Part shown: positions 41,558 to 50,347 of the stretch, one piece after another | Layout: each line of letters opens with the position of its first letter | Position numbering within the stretch: the first letter of the stretch is position 1 | Origin: Nocardioides ungokensis | GTDB taxonomy: Bacteria; Actinomycetota; Actinomycetes; Propionibacteriales; Nocardioidaceae | Direction: 5' to 3' | NCBI RefSeq assembly: GCF_013466985.1 | Contig: NZ_CP059164.1 | Location: forward strand, 1,125,001 to 1,189,000 | DNA length: 64,000 nt | Notes under the pieces: generated by a model | What the model saw: only the letters and a program-made list of their open reading frames with translations | Told to the model about the DNA's origin: nothing | Database searches by the model: none | Made by a program: the position numbers and the translations under genes

Positions 41558-42739
41558 ATGAAGCGCAGCAGCACCGTCCTGGCCCTGGCCGCCACCGTCG
41601 CCGCCACACTCGTGGGCTCCTCGCCCGCATCGGCCGACACGCCGTACACCGTGCCGACCCCGGCCACCATCACCATCACGGGCGATGGCTACGGCCACGG
41701 CAAGGGCATGTCGCAGTACGGCGCGTACGGCGCCGCGCGCCAAGGGCTGACCTTCAAGCAGATCGTGTCGTTCTACTACCCCGGCACCGCGCTGGGCGAG
41801 ACGGGCGGCCAGGTCAAGGTGCTGATCAGCGCCGACGACGACCGGGACCTGGTGGTCGATGCCGCCCGCGGTCTGACCGTGCGCGCGCTGGCCTCGGGCA
41901 GGTCCTGGAAGCCCGACGTCCCACGGGCCTCGCGGTGGCGGATCCTGCCCTCCGGCTCCCGCACCCAGATCTCCTACCGGACCTCGGGCTGGCACTCCGG
42001 GCGCACCGTGCGCGGTGATGTCCAGCTCTCCGCCGGCAGCCGCCCGCTCACGCTGCGCACGCCCGACGGGCCGGTCGCCTACCGCGGGGCGCTGCGCTCG
42101 ACGTTCCACAAGGACACCCGGGTGACCGTCAACGTGGTGCCGATGGAGAGCTACGTGCGCGGCGTGGTGCCCAGCGAGATGTACGCCTCCTGGCCGCAGC
42201 AGGCGCTGCGCGCGCAGGCCGTGGCGTCGCGGACCTACGCGGCCTACGAGCGGGAGCACACCAGCAACACCGCCTACGACCTCTGTGACACCGCGGCCTG
42301 CCAGGCCTACGGCGGCTACACCGGCGAGGCGGCCAGCTCCGACGACGCCGTGGCGGCCACGGCCCGGAGGATCGTGACCTACCAGGGCGCGACGGCCTTC
42401 GCGCAGTTCTCGGCCAGCAACGGCGGGTGGACGGTGGCCGGCCAGTTCCCCTACCTGCCGGCGCAGCAGGACCCGTACGAGGGGACGTCGAAGGACTACT
42501 ACGGCTGGACGGTCACGCTGACCGACGCCGACATCGAGAAGGCGTTCAACCTCGAGAACCTCACCTCCATCGGCATCGAGACCCGCGACGGCAACGACCG
42601 CGACGACAGCCGCGACGGCCGGGTGGAGACCGTGCGGCTGGTCAGCTCGGGCGGCTTCGACGGCACCGTCTCGGGCGAGAAGTTCCGCAGCAAGTTCGGC
42701 ATGAGGTCGACGCTGTTCAGCATCGACCGCGTCGAGTGA
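41558..42739 (+). CDS. secreted SpoIID/LytB-domain protein
   Basis: The 393-aa product has a signal peptide (TVLALAATVAATLVGSSPASA). Its SpoIID-type region starts with the conserved GDGYGHGKGMSQYGAYGAA and includes VVPMESYVRGVVPSEMYASW, LRAQAVASRTYAAYE and FSASNGGWTVAG. SpoIID proteins are lytic transglycosylases in sporulating Firmicutes, but homologues in non-sporulating actinobacteria have an unknown envelope role. Two cysteines (CDTAAC) probably form a disulfide. GGGGGAG precedes ATG 41558. A paralogue lies at 50348-51616. Confidence 0.9.
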   Translation: MKRSSTVLALAATVAATLVGSSPASADTPYTVPTPATITITGDGYGHGKGMSQYGAYGAARQGLTFKQIVSFYYPGTALGETGGQVKVLISADDDRDLVVDAARGLTVRALASGRSWKPDVPRASRWRILPSGSRTQISYRTSGWHSGRTVRGDVQLSAGSRPLTLRTPDGPVAYRGALRSTFHKDTRVTVNVVPMESYVRGVVPSEMYASWPQQALRAQAVASRTYAAYEREHTSNTAYDLCDTAACQAYGGYTGEAASSDDAVAATARRIVTYQGATAFAQFSASNGGWTVAGQFPYLPAQQDPYEGTSKDYYGWTVTLTDADIEKAFNLENLTSIGIETRDGNDRDDSRDGRVETVRLVSSGGFDGTVSGEKFRSKFGMRSTLFSIDRVE

Positions 42740-42799
42740 GACTGGGTGTCGTGACTGGGGTGTCGTATCTGTGCATCGTCGTTCGTGGTGGGGGTAGGA

Positions 42800-42818
42800 G
42801 GCGGTCGCAGCGACCGCC
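42800..42818 (+). promoter_or_regulatory. 8-bp inverted repeat upstream of the YCII gene
   Basis: GGCGGTCG and CGACCGCC enclose CAG, 20 bases before the ATG at 42839. It may be an operator or a 5' leader hairpin. Confidence 0.35.
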
Positions 42819-42838
42819 CGGAACAGAGGAGAAGCGTG

Positions 42839-43201
42839 ATGACGCACTACCTGCTGAGCGTGCACGGACCCGCCGAGATGGAGGAGTTCGGCAGCTACGG
42901 CTCCAAGGAGGAGATGGAGGCGGCGTTCGCCGCGACCGGCGCCTTCAACGACAAGCTCCGCGCCGACGGCTACTGGGTCTTCGCCGGTGGGCTCCAATCG
43001 GCATCGACGGCGACCGTCGTGGACGGTCGCGGTGAGACGCCGGTGATGACCGACGGTCCCTACCTCGAGTCCAAGGAGGTCATCGGGGGCTTCTGGGTCA
43101 TCGACGCCCCCGACCTCGACGTGGCGCTCAGGCTCGCGGCCGAGGGGTCGAAGGCGTGCCGGGGCAAGGTCGAGGTCCGTCCCTTCGAAGGCCTGGCCTG
43201 A
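42839..43201 (+). CDS. DGPF/YCII-domain protein, partner of ECF42 sigma factor
   Basis: The 120-aa product has the YCII fold with HYLLSVHGPAEME, the conserved His region FNDKLRADGYWVFAGGL, and the family motif as TDGPYLESKEVIGGFWV. AGAGGAG lies before ATG 42839. Genes of this family almost always precede an ECF42 sigma factor, as here (41 bases to the next start). DGPF proteins are thought to act with the sigma factor in regulation, but their mechanism is not settled. Confidence 0.9.
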   Translation: MTHYLLSVHGPAEMEEFGSYGSKEEMEAAFAATGAFNDKLRADGYWVFAGGLQSASTATVVDGRGETPVMTDGPYLESKEVIGGFWVIDAPDLDVALRLAAEGSKACRGKVEVRPFEGLA

Positions 43202-43242
43202 GCCGGCCCGACCGGGCGCCCCGACTACGGCAGAGCAGAGCG

Positions 43243-44454
43243 ATGGAGGACGGGACGGCGGCCGTCGAGCGGGTCTTCCGCGAGGAGTACGGCCGCCTGA
43301 TCGCCTCGCTCGTCCGCCGATTCGGTGACATCGACATCGCCGAGGAGGCGGCGGGCGAGGCGCTCGTCGCAGCCCTGGAGAAGTGGCCGGAGTCCGGGGT
43401 GCCTCCCAACCCCGGCGGCTGGCTCACCACCACCGCGAGCAACCGCGCGATCGACCGGATCCGCCGCGAGCAGAAGCGCGACGCCAAGCACCAGGCGGCC
43501 CTGATGACCTACGACGACACACCCCACGAGCCCACCGGGCCGGTCGAGGACGACCGGTTGCGGCTGATCTTCACCTGCTGCCACCCGGCGCTCGCGCCCG
43601 AGGCGCGGGTCGCGCTGACCCTCCGGCTGCTCGGCGGGCTGACCGTGGCCGAGATCGCCCAGGCGTTCCTCGTGCCGGAGACGACCATGGGTCAGCGGAT
43701 CACCCGGGCGAAGAAGAAGATCGCGGCGGCCAAGGTGCCCTACCGGGTGCCCGAGGCCGCCGACCTCCCGGAGCGGCTGGGCGGGGTGCTGGCGGTGCTC
43801 TTCCTCGTCTTCAACGAGGGCTACCTCGCCACCGGCGACGGCGACCCGATCCGCGCCGAGCTCACGGGCGAGGCCATCCGGTTGACCCGCATCCTGCGGC
43901 AGCTGCTGCCCGAGGAGCCGGAAGTGACCGGCCTGCTCGGGCTCGAGGTGCTCATCGAGGCCCGGCGCGACGCCCGGGTGCGGAACGGGCAGCTGGTCCG
44001 GCTCGACGAGCAGGACCGCACCGGCTGGGACCGCGTGCTGGTCGCCGAGGGCCACGACCTGGTCCGCCAGTGCCTCGCGATCAACCGCCCCGGCCGCTAC
44101 CAGATCCTCGCCGCGATCAACGCCGTGCACACCGACGCCCCGACCGCGGCCGACACGGACTGGGCGCAGGTGGTCGCGCTCTACGACCAGCTGACCCGGC
44201 TCGACCCGTCGCCCATCGTCGCCCTCAACCGGGCGGTGGCGGTCGCGGAGCTGGACGGTCCCGCGGTCGGTCTCGCTCTGGTCGACCGGCTGCCCCTGAC
44301 GGGCTACCACGCGTGGCACGCAGTCCGGGCCGACCTGCTCCGCAGGCTCGGCCGGAGCGCCGAGGCGAAGGAGGCGTACGACGCCGCGATCGACTCCACC
44401 CAGAACTCCGCCGAGCGCGCCTACCTGAGCAGGAAGCGCGGCGAGCTCGTCTGA
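43243..44454 (+). CDS. ECF42-type RNA polymerase sigma factor with long C-terminal extension
   Basis: The 403-aa product has sigma region 2 (VFREEYGRLIASLVRRFGDI and WLTTTASNRAIDRIRREQK), a linker LRLIFTCCHPALAPEARVAL, region 4 (LGGLTVAEIAQAFLVPETTM, QRITRAKKKI) and about 230 further residues with helical repeats such as GYLATGDGD, LALVDRLPLTGYHAWHAVRA and LLRRLGRSAEAKEAYDAAI. This extension is typical of ECF42, which has no anti-sigma factor and relies on the extension for activity. ATG 43243 was chosen over upstream alternatives. Confidence 0.93.
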   Translation: MEDGTAAVERVFREEYGRLIASLVRRFGDIDIAEEAAGEALVAALEKWPESGVPPNPGGWLTTTASNRAIDRIRREQKRDAKHQAALMTYDDTPHEPTGPVEDDRLRLIFTCCHPALAPEARVALTLRLLGGLTVAEIAQAFLVPETTMGQRITRAKKKIAAAKVPYRVPEAADLPERLGGVLAVLFLVFNEGYLATGDGDPIRAELTGEAIRLTRILRQLLPEEPEVTGLLGLEVLIEARRDARVRNGQLVRLDEQDRTGWDRVLVAEGHDLVRQCLAINRPGRYQILAAINAVHTDAPTAADTDWAQVVALYDQLTRLDPSPIVALNRAVAVAELDGPAVGLALVDRLPLTGYHAWHAVRADLLRRLGRSAEAKEAYDAAIDSTQNSAERAYLSRKRGELV

Positions 44455-44486
44455 CCGGCCCGGCCTGGCACAACCCTCTGACGCGC

Positions 44487-44746
44487 TCAACGCGCAGCGG
44501 GGCCACGTCCACGACGAGACCACCTGCGCCGACGAAGCACGGTGGTCACCGGCCGGGACCTGTCGCACACCGCACAGTCCGGCCTCCCACACGTCGTCGC
44601 CTCACCATCCGTCAACAGCGTCAACGCCTCGTCGAGGAACTGGTCCACGAGCTCCGGACGAGGTCGGAGCGACCGTCGCCGACCGCCGCGTTGACCTCCC
44701 ACACGTAGGCGTCGTGCAGCCTGCGAAGTCGCTCTCCATCGCCCAT
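44487..44746 (-). CDS. small conserved hypothetical protein, one frameshift
   Basis: Starting at ATG 44746, GERLRRLHDAYVWEVNAAVG leads on to DGRSDLVR. After one restored base at about 44654-44657 the frame continues ELVDQFLDEALTLLTDGEA with a CGRPDCAVCDRSRP cysteine cluster. The product is about 86 aa. Similar short helical proteins with a C-terminal CxxxxCxxC pattern occur in related actinobacteria; no function is known. A four-cysteine site could bind zinc, but only three cysteines are visible. Confidence 0.6.
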
Positions 44747-44863
44747 GACCCGCCTCCGACCGGCGAGCCCGGCTGTGGAGCCGTTCGGGTCCGCCGCCTC
44801 CAGTGCGCCGCCCGGGCCCGGATGTCCCTCGCGCAGGGCGGAGACACCTGACAGGGTGAACCG

Positions 44864-45622
44864 ATGCTGAAGCAGGTGGCGGACGGCGTGTGGGTCCGGC
44901 AGAGCGAGTGGGTCTGGAGCAATGCCGTCGTGGTGCGCGGGGATGCGGGGCTGATCCTGGTTGATCCCGGCATCGACGGTGCCGACCTGGACCAGCTCGC
45001 CGATGACGTGGACCGGCTCGACATCCCGGTGGTTGCCGGGTTCTCCACCCATCCCCACTGGGACCACCTGCTGTGGCACTCCCGGTTCGGCGACGTGCCG
45101 CGCTACGCCACGGCCGCGGGCGCCCGTGCTGCCGGTGAAGCCCGAGAGCGCGCGCAGGAGATGGCGGCCCAGAGCGCGACGGGGATCCCTCTCGAGCTGG
45201 TCGCGCGCACCACCCCGCTGCCGGTCGGCGGCGGACCGGTGCCCGGCGAGATCGTCGAGCACGAGGCGCACGCCGTCGGCCACGCCGCGGTCCTCCTCGC
45301 GGACCGAGGTGTGCTGGTCGCCGGCGACATGCTCTCCGACGTCCTGATCCCGCTCCTCGACCCGGGCCGCCCCGGTCAGGTGAGCGCGTACCAGACGGCA
45401 CTCGACCGGCTGGGCGAGGTCGCCCGGCAGGTCGATGTCCTCGTCCCCGGCCACGGCGCCGTTGCCGAGGGTCCCGAGGTGGCGGCCCGCCTCGCCTCCG
45501 ATCTCGCCTACCTCGACGCGCTGCGGCGTGGAGGGGAAGCGGTCGACGCGCGTCTGGACCAGGACTGGCTGTCCGGCATCCACCAGTCGAACCTGGAGCT
45601 GGCCCGACACGCGCCCGGATGA
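44864..45622 (+). CDS. metallo-beta-lactamase-fold hydrolase
   Basis: The 252-aa product has the metal motif THPHWDHLLWH (HxHxDH), later ligands in EAHAVGHAAVLLADRGVLVA with GDML, and the final His in LVPGHGAV. This is the glyoxalase II/beta-lactamase-like superfamily, cytoplasmic as no signal is present. The substrate is unknown. ATG 44864 is the start. Confidence 0.9.
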   Translation: MLKQVADGVWVRQSEWVWSNAVVVRGDAGLILVDPGIDGADLDQLADDVDRLDIPVVAGFSTHPHWDHLLWHSRFGDVPRYATAAGARAAGEARERAQEMAAQSATGIPLELVARTTPLPVGGGPVPGEIVEHEAHAVGHAAVLLADRGVLVAGDMLSDVLIPLLDPGRPGQVSAYQTALDRLGEVARQVDVLVPGHGAVAEGPEVAARLASDLAYLDALRRGGEAVDARLDQDWLSGIHQSNLELARHAPG

Positions 45623-45631
45623 ACCTCGGCG

Positions 45632-46300
45632 TCAGGACAACCGCTTCCAGAGGCCCTCCGACACGATCTCGACGGTGCCATCGACCACCGTGATCGCCGT
45701 CTGGTCGTCGATGGCGTACGCCGGGCCGGAGATGCCGGCCGCCCATTGCTCAGCCTCGGCCATGGAGTTGCCCGGAAGGCCGTCCGGGGCCAGGTGCGGA
45801 CAGATCGAGAAGTCGACGATGCCCAGCGTGCTGTCATCACCGGTCGCGGGTCTCCATTGGATGAAGTCCTCCCCGACCTCGGGGGTCATCACCATGCTGC
45901 CGGCGCTGAGCCCCACCCACACCATCTCGCTCAGCGTCGGTAGCAGGTCCGCGAGTCCGGACTCCCGCATCCAGTGGCAGAGATAGAGGACGTCGCCGCC
46001 GGCCACCAGCAAGACGTCCGTCTCCTTCACCAGCGGCACCCAGCGCTCTTCGTCGATGCTGGGCAGTGCAGTCAGCTCCAGCACGCCCACCGACTTCCAG
46101 CCCAGGTCGACCATCGGGTTCTCGGAGTTACCGCTGATGAACTGCCAGACCTTCTCGCCGGGGCCGACCCAGGGATGCCCGTACTGGGCGGTGGGGATGC
46201 ACAGTGCGGTGGAGTCGCCGATCGGCTTGCCGAGCAGATCGACCAGCGCCTCGCGGATGGTGGGGTTCGTGACGCCCCCGGACGTGAGGAGAAGCTTCAC
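45632..46300 (-). CDS. peptidase S51 (dipeptidase E-like)
   Basis: The 222-aa product has LLLTSGGVTNPTIREALV at the start, VLLVAGGDVLYLCHWM, and the nucleophile WVGLSAGSMVMTP of the S51 Ser-His-Glu family, then IVDFSICPHL. Enzymes of this family hydrolyse Asp-X dipeptides or cyanophycin dipeptides. AGGAGG lies six to ten bases before GTG 46300, which decides the start. It converges on the metallo-beta-lactamase-fold gene. Confidence 0.87.
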   Translation of the reverse strand: MKLLLTSGGVTNPTIREALVDLLGKPIGDSTALCIPTAQYGHPWVGPGEKVWQFISGNSENPMVDLGWKSVGVLELTALPSIDEERWVPLVKETDVLLVAGGDVLYLCHWMRESGLADLLPTLSEMVWVGLSAGSMVMTPEVGEDFIQWRPATGDDSTLGIVDFSICPHLAPDGLPGNSMAEAEQWAAGISGPAYAIDDQTAITVVDGTVEIVSEGLWKRLS

Positions 46301-46412
46301 TGTTCCTCCTGGATCGATCGCTGTGGACGGGTGTGGCATACGGACCGAGCAGCGCCCCGAGACTCATCGGTCGTCGGGGCCGGGTGCGTGTCCACGACGA
46401 TAGGTTGCAGGC

Positions 46413-47192
46413 GTGGAACAGGGTGACCGGCCTCGACACGCCTCTTCGTTCGGCACGGCTGCGGTCGCGTACGCGGAGCATCGCCCTGACTACGCACGAG
46501 CCGCAGTTGCGTGGGCCCTGGAACCAGCGCCAGGTCCGCGGGTGCTCGACCTCGGCGCCGGGACCGGCAAGCTCACCGCCACCCTGGTCGCGGTGGGCGC
46601 CGAGGCCACGGCGGTCGAGCCGGACGCTGCGATGCTGGCCGAGCTGCGCGGATCGCTTCCGGGGGTCCGCGCCCTGTCGGGCAGCGCCGAGGCGATACCG
46701 CTGCCGGACGCGTGCGTCGACGCCGTGGTGGCCGGCAATGCCATGCACTGGTTCGACATGGATGTCGCGGGGCCCGAGATCGCGAGGGTCCTGGTGCCCG
46801 GCGGCACCCTCTCCGGTCTGTGGAACGTGATGGACGATCGGGTCGACTGGGTCGCCGCTCTCGCGCGAGTCAGCGGGAGCGAGGCCATCGGTCCGCGTGA
46901 CACGCCAGCCGGGTGGCGCGCCGAGACGGCGACCGCACACCTTCCCACGGCTGCTGCGGCCGCTCGGTTCGGTTCACCGGAGCAGAGGGAGTTCCCGCAC
47001 GGGCAACGGCGCACGGCCGACTCTCTCGTGGCAACGCTCGCCACCAGGGCGGGGATGCTGGTCATGCCGGAACGGGAACGGCTGACCCGGCTCCGCCGGG
47101 TCAGGGCCTTCCTCGGGAGCAGGCCGGAGACCGCCGAGGGCGAGTTCGTCCTCCCCATGCGGACCTGCGTCCTGCGGGTCCGGCGGCTGTGA
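46413..47192 (+). CDS. class I SAM-dependent methyltransferase
   Basis: The 259-aa product has the SAM motif I VLDLGAGTGKLTATL, the acidic strand AVEPDAAML, SAEAIPLPDACVDAVVAGNA and LVPGGTLSGLWNVMDD. The layout matches the Methyltransf_11 group. The GTG start is at 46413. The substrate is unknown. It is divergent from the S51 peptidase gene. Confidence 0.87.
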   Translation: MEQGDRPRHASSFGTAAVAYAEHRPDYARAAVAWALEPAPGPRVLDLGAGTGKLTATLVAVGAEATAVEPDAAMLAELRGSLPGVRALSGSAEAIPLPDACVDAVVAGNAMHWFDMDVAGPEIARVLVPGGTLSGLWNVMDDRVDWVAALARVSGSEAIGPRDTPAGWRAETATAHLPTAAAAARFGSPEQREFPHGQRRTADSLVATLATRAGMLVMPERERLTRLRRVRAFLGSRPETAEGEFVLPMRTCVLRVRRL

Positions 47193-47268
47193 GGACCCCC
47201 AGCCGAAGCGCGTGACCGGCAAGCGAAAATGACTGGTCCTGAGGCCTTGGTGTGTCTAGGTTCGCCCG

Positions 47269-47613
47269 GTGGCCTTGGAATGGGAACAGGTGATCGTCCA
47301 CTCGTCGGATCCAGTGAGCCTGGGACAGTGGTGGGCCGACGCGCTCGGCTGGGTCGTCGTCCACTCGTCCGCTGACGAGTTCGAGATCCGGCCGGAGCCC
47401 GATCGCACGCCGGGCCTGGACTTCGTCCGGCTCGATGAGGAGAAGAAGGCCAAGAGCCGACTGCACCTCGACTTCCGGCCCGATGACCAGGCCGCCGAGG
47501 TGGCTCGTCTGGTCGCTCACGGTGCGCGGCGGGTGGACATCGGCCAGGGGGATCGGCCGTGGGTGGTGCTGGCGGACCCCGAGGGCAACGAGTTCTGCGT
47601 CCTCGGCCAGTGA
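47269..47613 (+). CDS. VOC family protein
   Basis: The 114-aa product has the start WEQVIVHSSDPVSLGQWWAD, the middle FVRLDEEKKAKSRLHLDFRP and the end WVVLADPEGNEFCVLGQ typical of actinobacterial glyoxalase-like proteins. It resembles the VOC protein at 28464-28928 in its last third (DPEGNEFCV). The GTG start is at 47269. The function is unknown. Confidence 0.85.
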   Translation: MALEWEQVIVHSSDPVSLGQWWADALGWVVVHSSADEFEIRPEPDRTPGLDFVRLDEEKKAKSRLHLDFRPDDQAAEVARLVAHGARRVDIGQGDRPWVVLADPEGNEFCVLGQ

Positions 47614-47722
47614 CGGCAACGGGCGGGACGATCACGCGATCCTGGCGCACGAACCGCGTGGCGGCTCGTCGGTCCAGTGTGGCCTCGGGTAGGAACGAAC
47701 CCGTGCTGCCTGCGAGGTCACG

Positions 47723-48421
47723 ATGACCGCCAACGACTACGACAGCTTCGCGGACGCCTACTCCGCGGAGAACGAGTCCAACCTCTTCAACGCGTACTAC
47801 GAGCGACCCGCGATGCTCCGCCTCGCCGGCGACGTCTCCGGCCGCCGGGTGCTCGACGCGGGGTGCGGATCCGGTCCGCTGTCGGCCATGCTTCGCGCGA
47901 AGGGTGCCGTCGTCACCGGCGTCGACGTGAGCGCAGCCATGGTCGACCTGGCCCGCCAGAGGCTCGGTGCGGACGCCGACCTGCGCGTCGCGGACCTCGG
48001 TGGCCCCCTGCCGTTCCCCGACGCCGAGTTCGATGACGTCGTGGCATCCCTCGTCCTGCACTACTTCGAGGACTGGGGCGGCCCACTCTCGGAGCTGCGG
48101 CGGGTGCTGAAGCCGGGCGGTCGACTGATGGTCTCGGTCAACCACCCCTCCGCCTACGCGATCGTGTACCCCGAGGCCGACTACTTCGCGGTGACCGAGT
48201 ACTCCGAGGACTACACGTTCGACGGAGACGTGACGTGGCTGACCTTCTGGCACCGGCCACTGCACGCCATGACGGATGCCTTCGCTGCCGCGGGGTTCCG
48301 CATCGCCACCGTCAGCGAGCCACCGCCGGCGCCCGACACCCCACCAGAGGTGCTTCCCCCCGGCCTGGAGCCAGGCAGGTCGTTCATGTGCTTTCTCTTC
48401 TTCGTCCTCGAGGCCGTCTGA
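47723..48421 (+). CDS. class I SAM-dependent methyltransferase (UbiE-like)
   Basis: The 232-aa product has RRVLDAGCGSGPLSAMLRAK, GVDVSAAMVDLARQRL, ADLGGPLPFPDAEFDDVVAS and LRRVLKPGGRLMVSVNHPS. The C-terminal SFMCFLFFVLEAV closes the fold. ATG 47723 is the start. The substrate is not indicated. Confidence 0.9.
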   Translation: MTANDYDSFADAYSAENESNLFNAYYERPAMLRLAGDVSGRRVLDAGCGSGPLSAMLRAKGAVVTGVDVSAAMVDLARQRLGADADLRVADLGGPLPFPDAEFDDVVASLVLHYFEDWGGPLSELRRVLKPGGRLMVSVNHPSAYAIVYPEADYFAVTEYSEDYTFDGDVTWLTFWHRPLHAMTDAFAAAGFRIATVSEPPPAPDTPPEVLPPGLEPGRSFMCFLFFVLEAV

Positions 48422-48466
48422 GACCGTGCTTCCGCCCGGACACACTGCTCGGCTTGCCGGGCTTGC

Positions 48467-49882
48467 TCAGACCCTGAGCTGCTCCAGCAGCGTCCCGTGC
48501 TCCCACTCGAGCTCCCGGGCCTCCGCGCGGTCACGATCGCGTCGATCCCGGAGCTCTGCGAGGGCGCCGAGCAGTTCAGTCGCCGAGAACTGAATCTCCG
48601 GCACCTCGGGCCAGTGGCTGCTTGCCGGGTGTCCCGGCGGGTCGATGTGGTGGCGGAAGCCAGCACCCGTCACCAGGCGGAAGGAGCCCGAGTCGTCGGT
48701 CTCGACCCCGAACCCTGGGGCGTGCTTGGCCTTGTGGCCGCGCTTGCAGCCGGGTCACAGCTGGCTGGTGGACGTCTCGCGCTCGGGCCAGGGGATCCGG
48801 TGGTCGAGCTCCACTCCGGTGGCCGGCGCGCTGCAGGCCGGTTCGAAGCACGAGCCCCACTCCGCCACCACGTGCCGCCAGATCGGCGGCGTCGGCTTGT
48901 ACGACGTGGTCGACAGCTCGACCATCCGTCCCGCCGGATCGGTCAGCATCCGGTGCCAGGTGGCATCCGGCTGCGACGCGATCGCCCGGGCGAGCCCGGC
49001 GGGCACGATGGTGCCGCCCGAGAGCTCACCCGGCTCGTCGGCGATCCCCATGACCGTCTGGACCGGCACGGTCAGGTTGATGATCGGGCGCGCGTACGAC
49101 GGGGTGGGCACCCCTTCCTCGCGCCCCACGAGAAGGTCCATCGCGAGGTCGGACTTGAGCTGCTCGATCGTCCGCCCGTCGCCTTGGCGGCGCAGGTCCC
49201 TGGCGGCCAGGGTCAGCCGGTGGTCGGCCAGCCGCACCTGGTCGACCGTCGAGGTGATGCCGAGGTGGGCCATGCCGTCCTCGAGGTCGCTCGCCCGCGT
49301 CCGTCGCCCGGCGTGTGCCTTGCGGTGTCGCTCCGCGGCGTCTGCGGCGCGGACCCGGTTGATCTCGTAGGTCAGCTTGTTGCGCAGCTGCTTGGGCGTG
49401 CACGCCACCACGGCAGGCACTCCGGGCAGGCCGTGGGCGTCGCTGAGGTGCCGCTCCAGGAACGCCGAGATGCGCGCCGCGAGCTTGAAGAGCTGGACCG
49501 GGTCGCTCACTGCGTGCCGGACGTTGTCTGCGATGACCGAGGCGCGGTAGGTGTCCAGCTGTCCCGACAGGCACAGGTCCCACACCCGGGTGAAGTGCGA
49601 GGACAGGAACAGTGCGACGTTCAGCTCGTGCCTCACCCGCCCCTCGCCGAGCCCCCACAGCGCCGACACCTCGACGACGGTCTCCTGACGCGGGGTCAGG
49701 GTGAAGTGCGGTGAGACCGCCTCCCGCGCCCGGTGGTCCGCGTCGCGCCGTCGGTGGAACTCCACCAGCCGGGCCCAGCGCCGGGGCCGACGCTCGCGCC
49801 TCCGCCACCCCGCCCCGTCGGCCACCCCACGGGCCAGCAGGTCGTGGTCGTCCACCGCTCCGAGATCGAGGTCAGGGTCCAT
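48467..49882 (-). CDS. DUF222/HNH endonuclease-like protein with in-frame TGA
   Basis: Starting at ATG 49882 (GGAAGG upstream), the product has the long helical DUF222 region and then the HNH nuclease: GSCFEPACSAPATGVELDHRIPWP and, after a TGA at 48755-48757, PGCKRGHKAKHAPGFG, which carries the second half of the HNH site. The frame does not change across the stop, so a single substitution (for example TGG to TGA) explains it. TGA replaces residue 376 of 471. These genes are numerous in Nocardioides, and their role, perhaps linked to mobile DNA, is unknown. Confidence 0.82.
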
Positions 49883-49979
49883 CGTCAGCACCTTCCGAGA
49901 AACGTTCGACCCCTCGAGAGGAACGCTAGTGCCGACCACCGACAGCCCGGGGAAGGTTCAGTCGCTGCGGACTGAAAGG

Positions 49980-50159
49980 TCAGTTGAGCGCCTGGAACGC
50001 CTGGTAGACCATCAGCGCCGGCCAGAAGATGCCCTCGAAGAACACCAGGACGTACTGCCAGAAGGTGTCGGCCTGCTGCCAGAACCACACCCAGGCGCCG
50101 AAGATGCCGAGTCCGTAGATCGCGCCACTGCCCGCGGCGGCGCCGGTGTTGTTGGCCAT
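49980..50159 (-). CDS. small membrane protein of unknown function
   Basis: The 59-aa product has a short glycine-rich head and two hydrophobic stretches (AIYGLGIFGAWVWFWQQ and QYVLVFFEGIFWPALMVYQA). Similar short proteins are common in actinobacteria. ATG 50159 was chosen over 50168. It is divergent from the SpoIID-domain gene, with a palindrome and a large hairpin between them. Confidence 0.65.
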   Translation of the reverse strand: MANNTGAAAGSGAIYGLGIFGAWVWFWQQADTFWQYVLVFFEGIFWPALMVYQAFQALN

Positions 50160-50234
50160 GTGGTCCACGATGCGGCCCGGGCCCGTGTGCCTGTAGTGCC
50201 GGTTGGCCGGAGCCGGCGGGACGAGTGGCCGCAG

Positions 50235-50254
50235 GAACTACAGATCTGTAGTTC
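50235..50254. promoter_or_regulatory. 20-bp perfect palindrome in a divergent promoter region
   Basis: GAACTACAGATCTGTAGTTC is exactly self-complementary, AT-rich against its surroundings, and lies 76 bases from the small membrane protein start and 94 from the SpoIID-domain gene start. It is a good candidate operator for a dimeric regulator acting on both. Confidence 0.5.
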
Positions 50255-50269
50255 ATCCATGTGAATTGC

Positions 50270-50333
50270 GGGGCTGCTGTGACTCATGGTGCGATGAGTG
50301 CTTCACACCCATCCCTGTAGTCACAGCAGCCCC
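50270..50333 (+). promoter_or_regulatory. 64-nt stem-loop in the leader of the SpoIID-domain gene
   Basis: Perfect 15-bp arms GGGGCTGCTGTGACT (50270-50284) and its complement (50319-50333) enclose 34 nt, in which ACTCAT/ATGAGT (50282-50287, 50294-50299) can form an alternative stem. The outer arm ends right beside the GGGGGA ribosome-binding site at 50334-50339, 8 nt before ATG 50348. This could control translation or transcription. Confidence 0.5.
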
Positions 50334-50347
50334 GGGGGACCCTGACA

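Noticed and set aside
44487..45746. A 419-codon minus-strand frame
   Set aside because: Most of it is antisense to the metallo-beta-lactamase-fold gene. Only its last 50 codons are credible, as the end of the small frameshifted gene starting at 44746.
48755..48757. TGA as a selenocysteine codon
   Set aside because: I see no SECIS-like hairpin just after it, and HNH proteins are not known selenoproteins; substitution is simpler.
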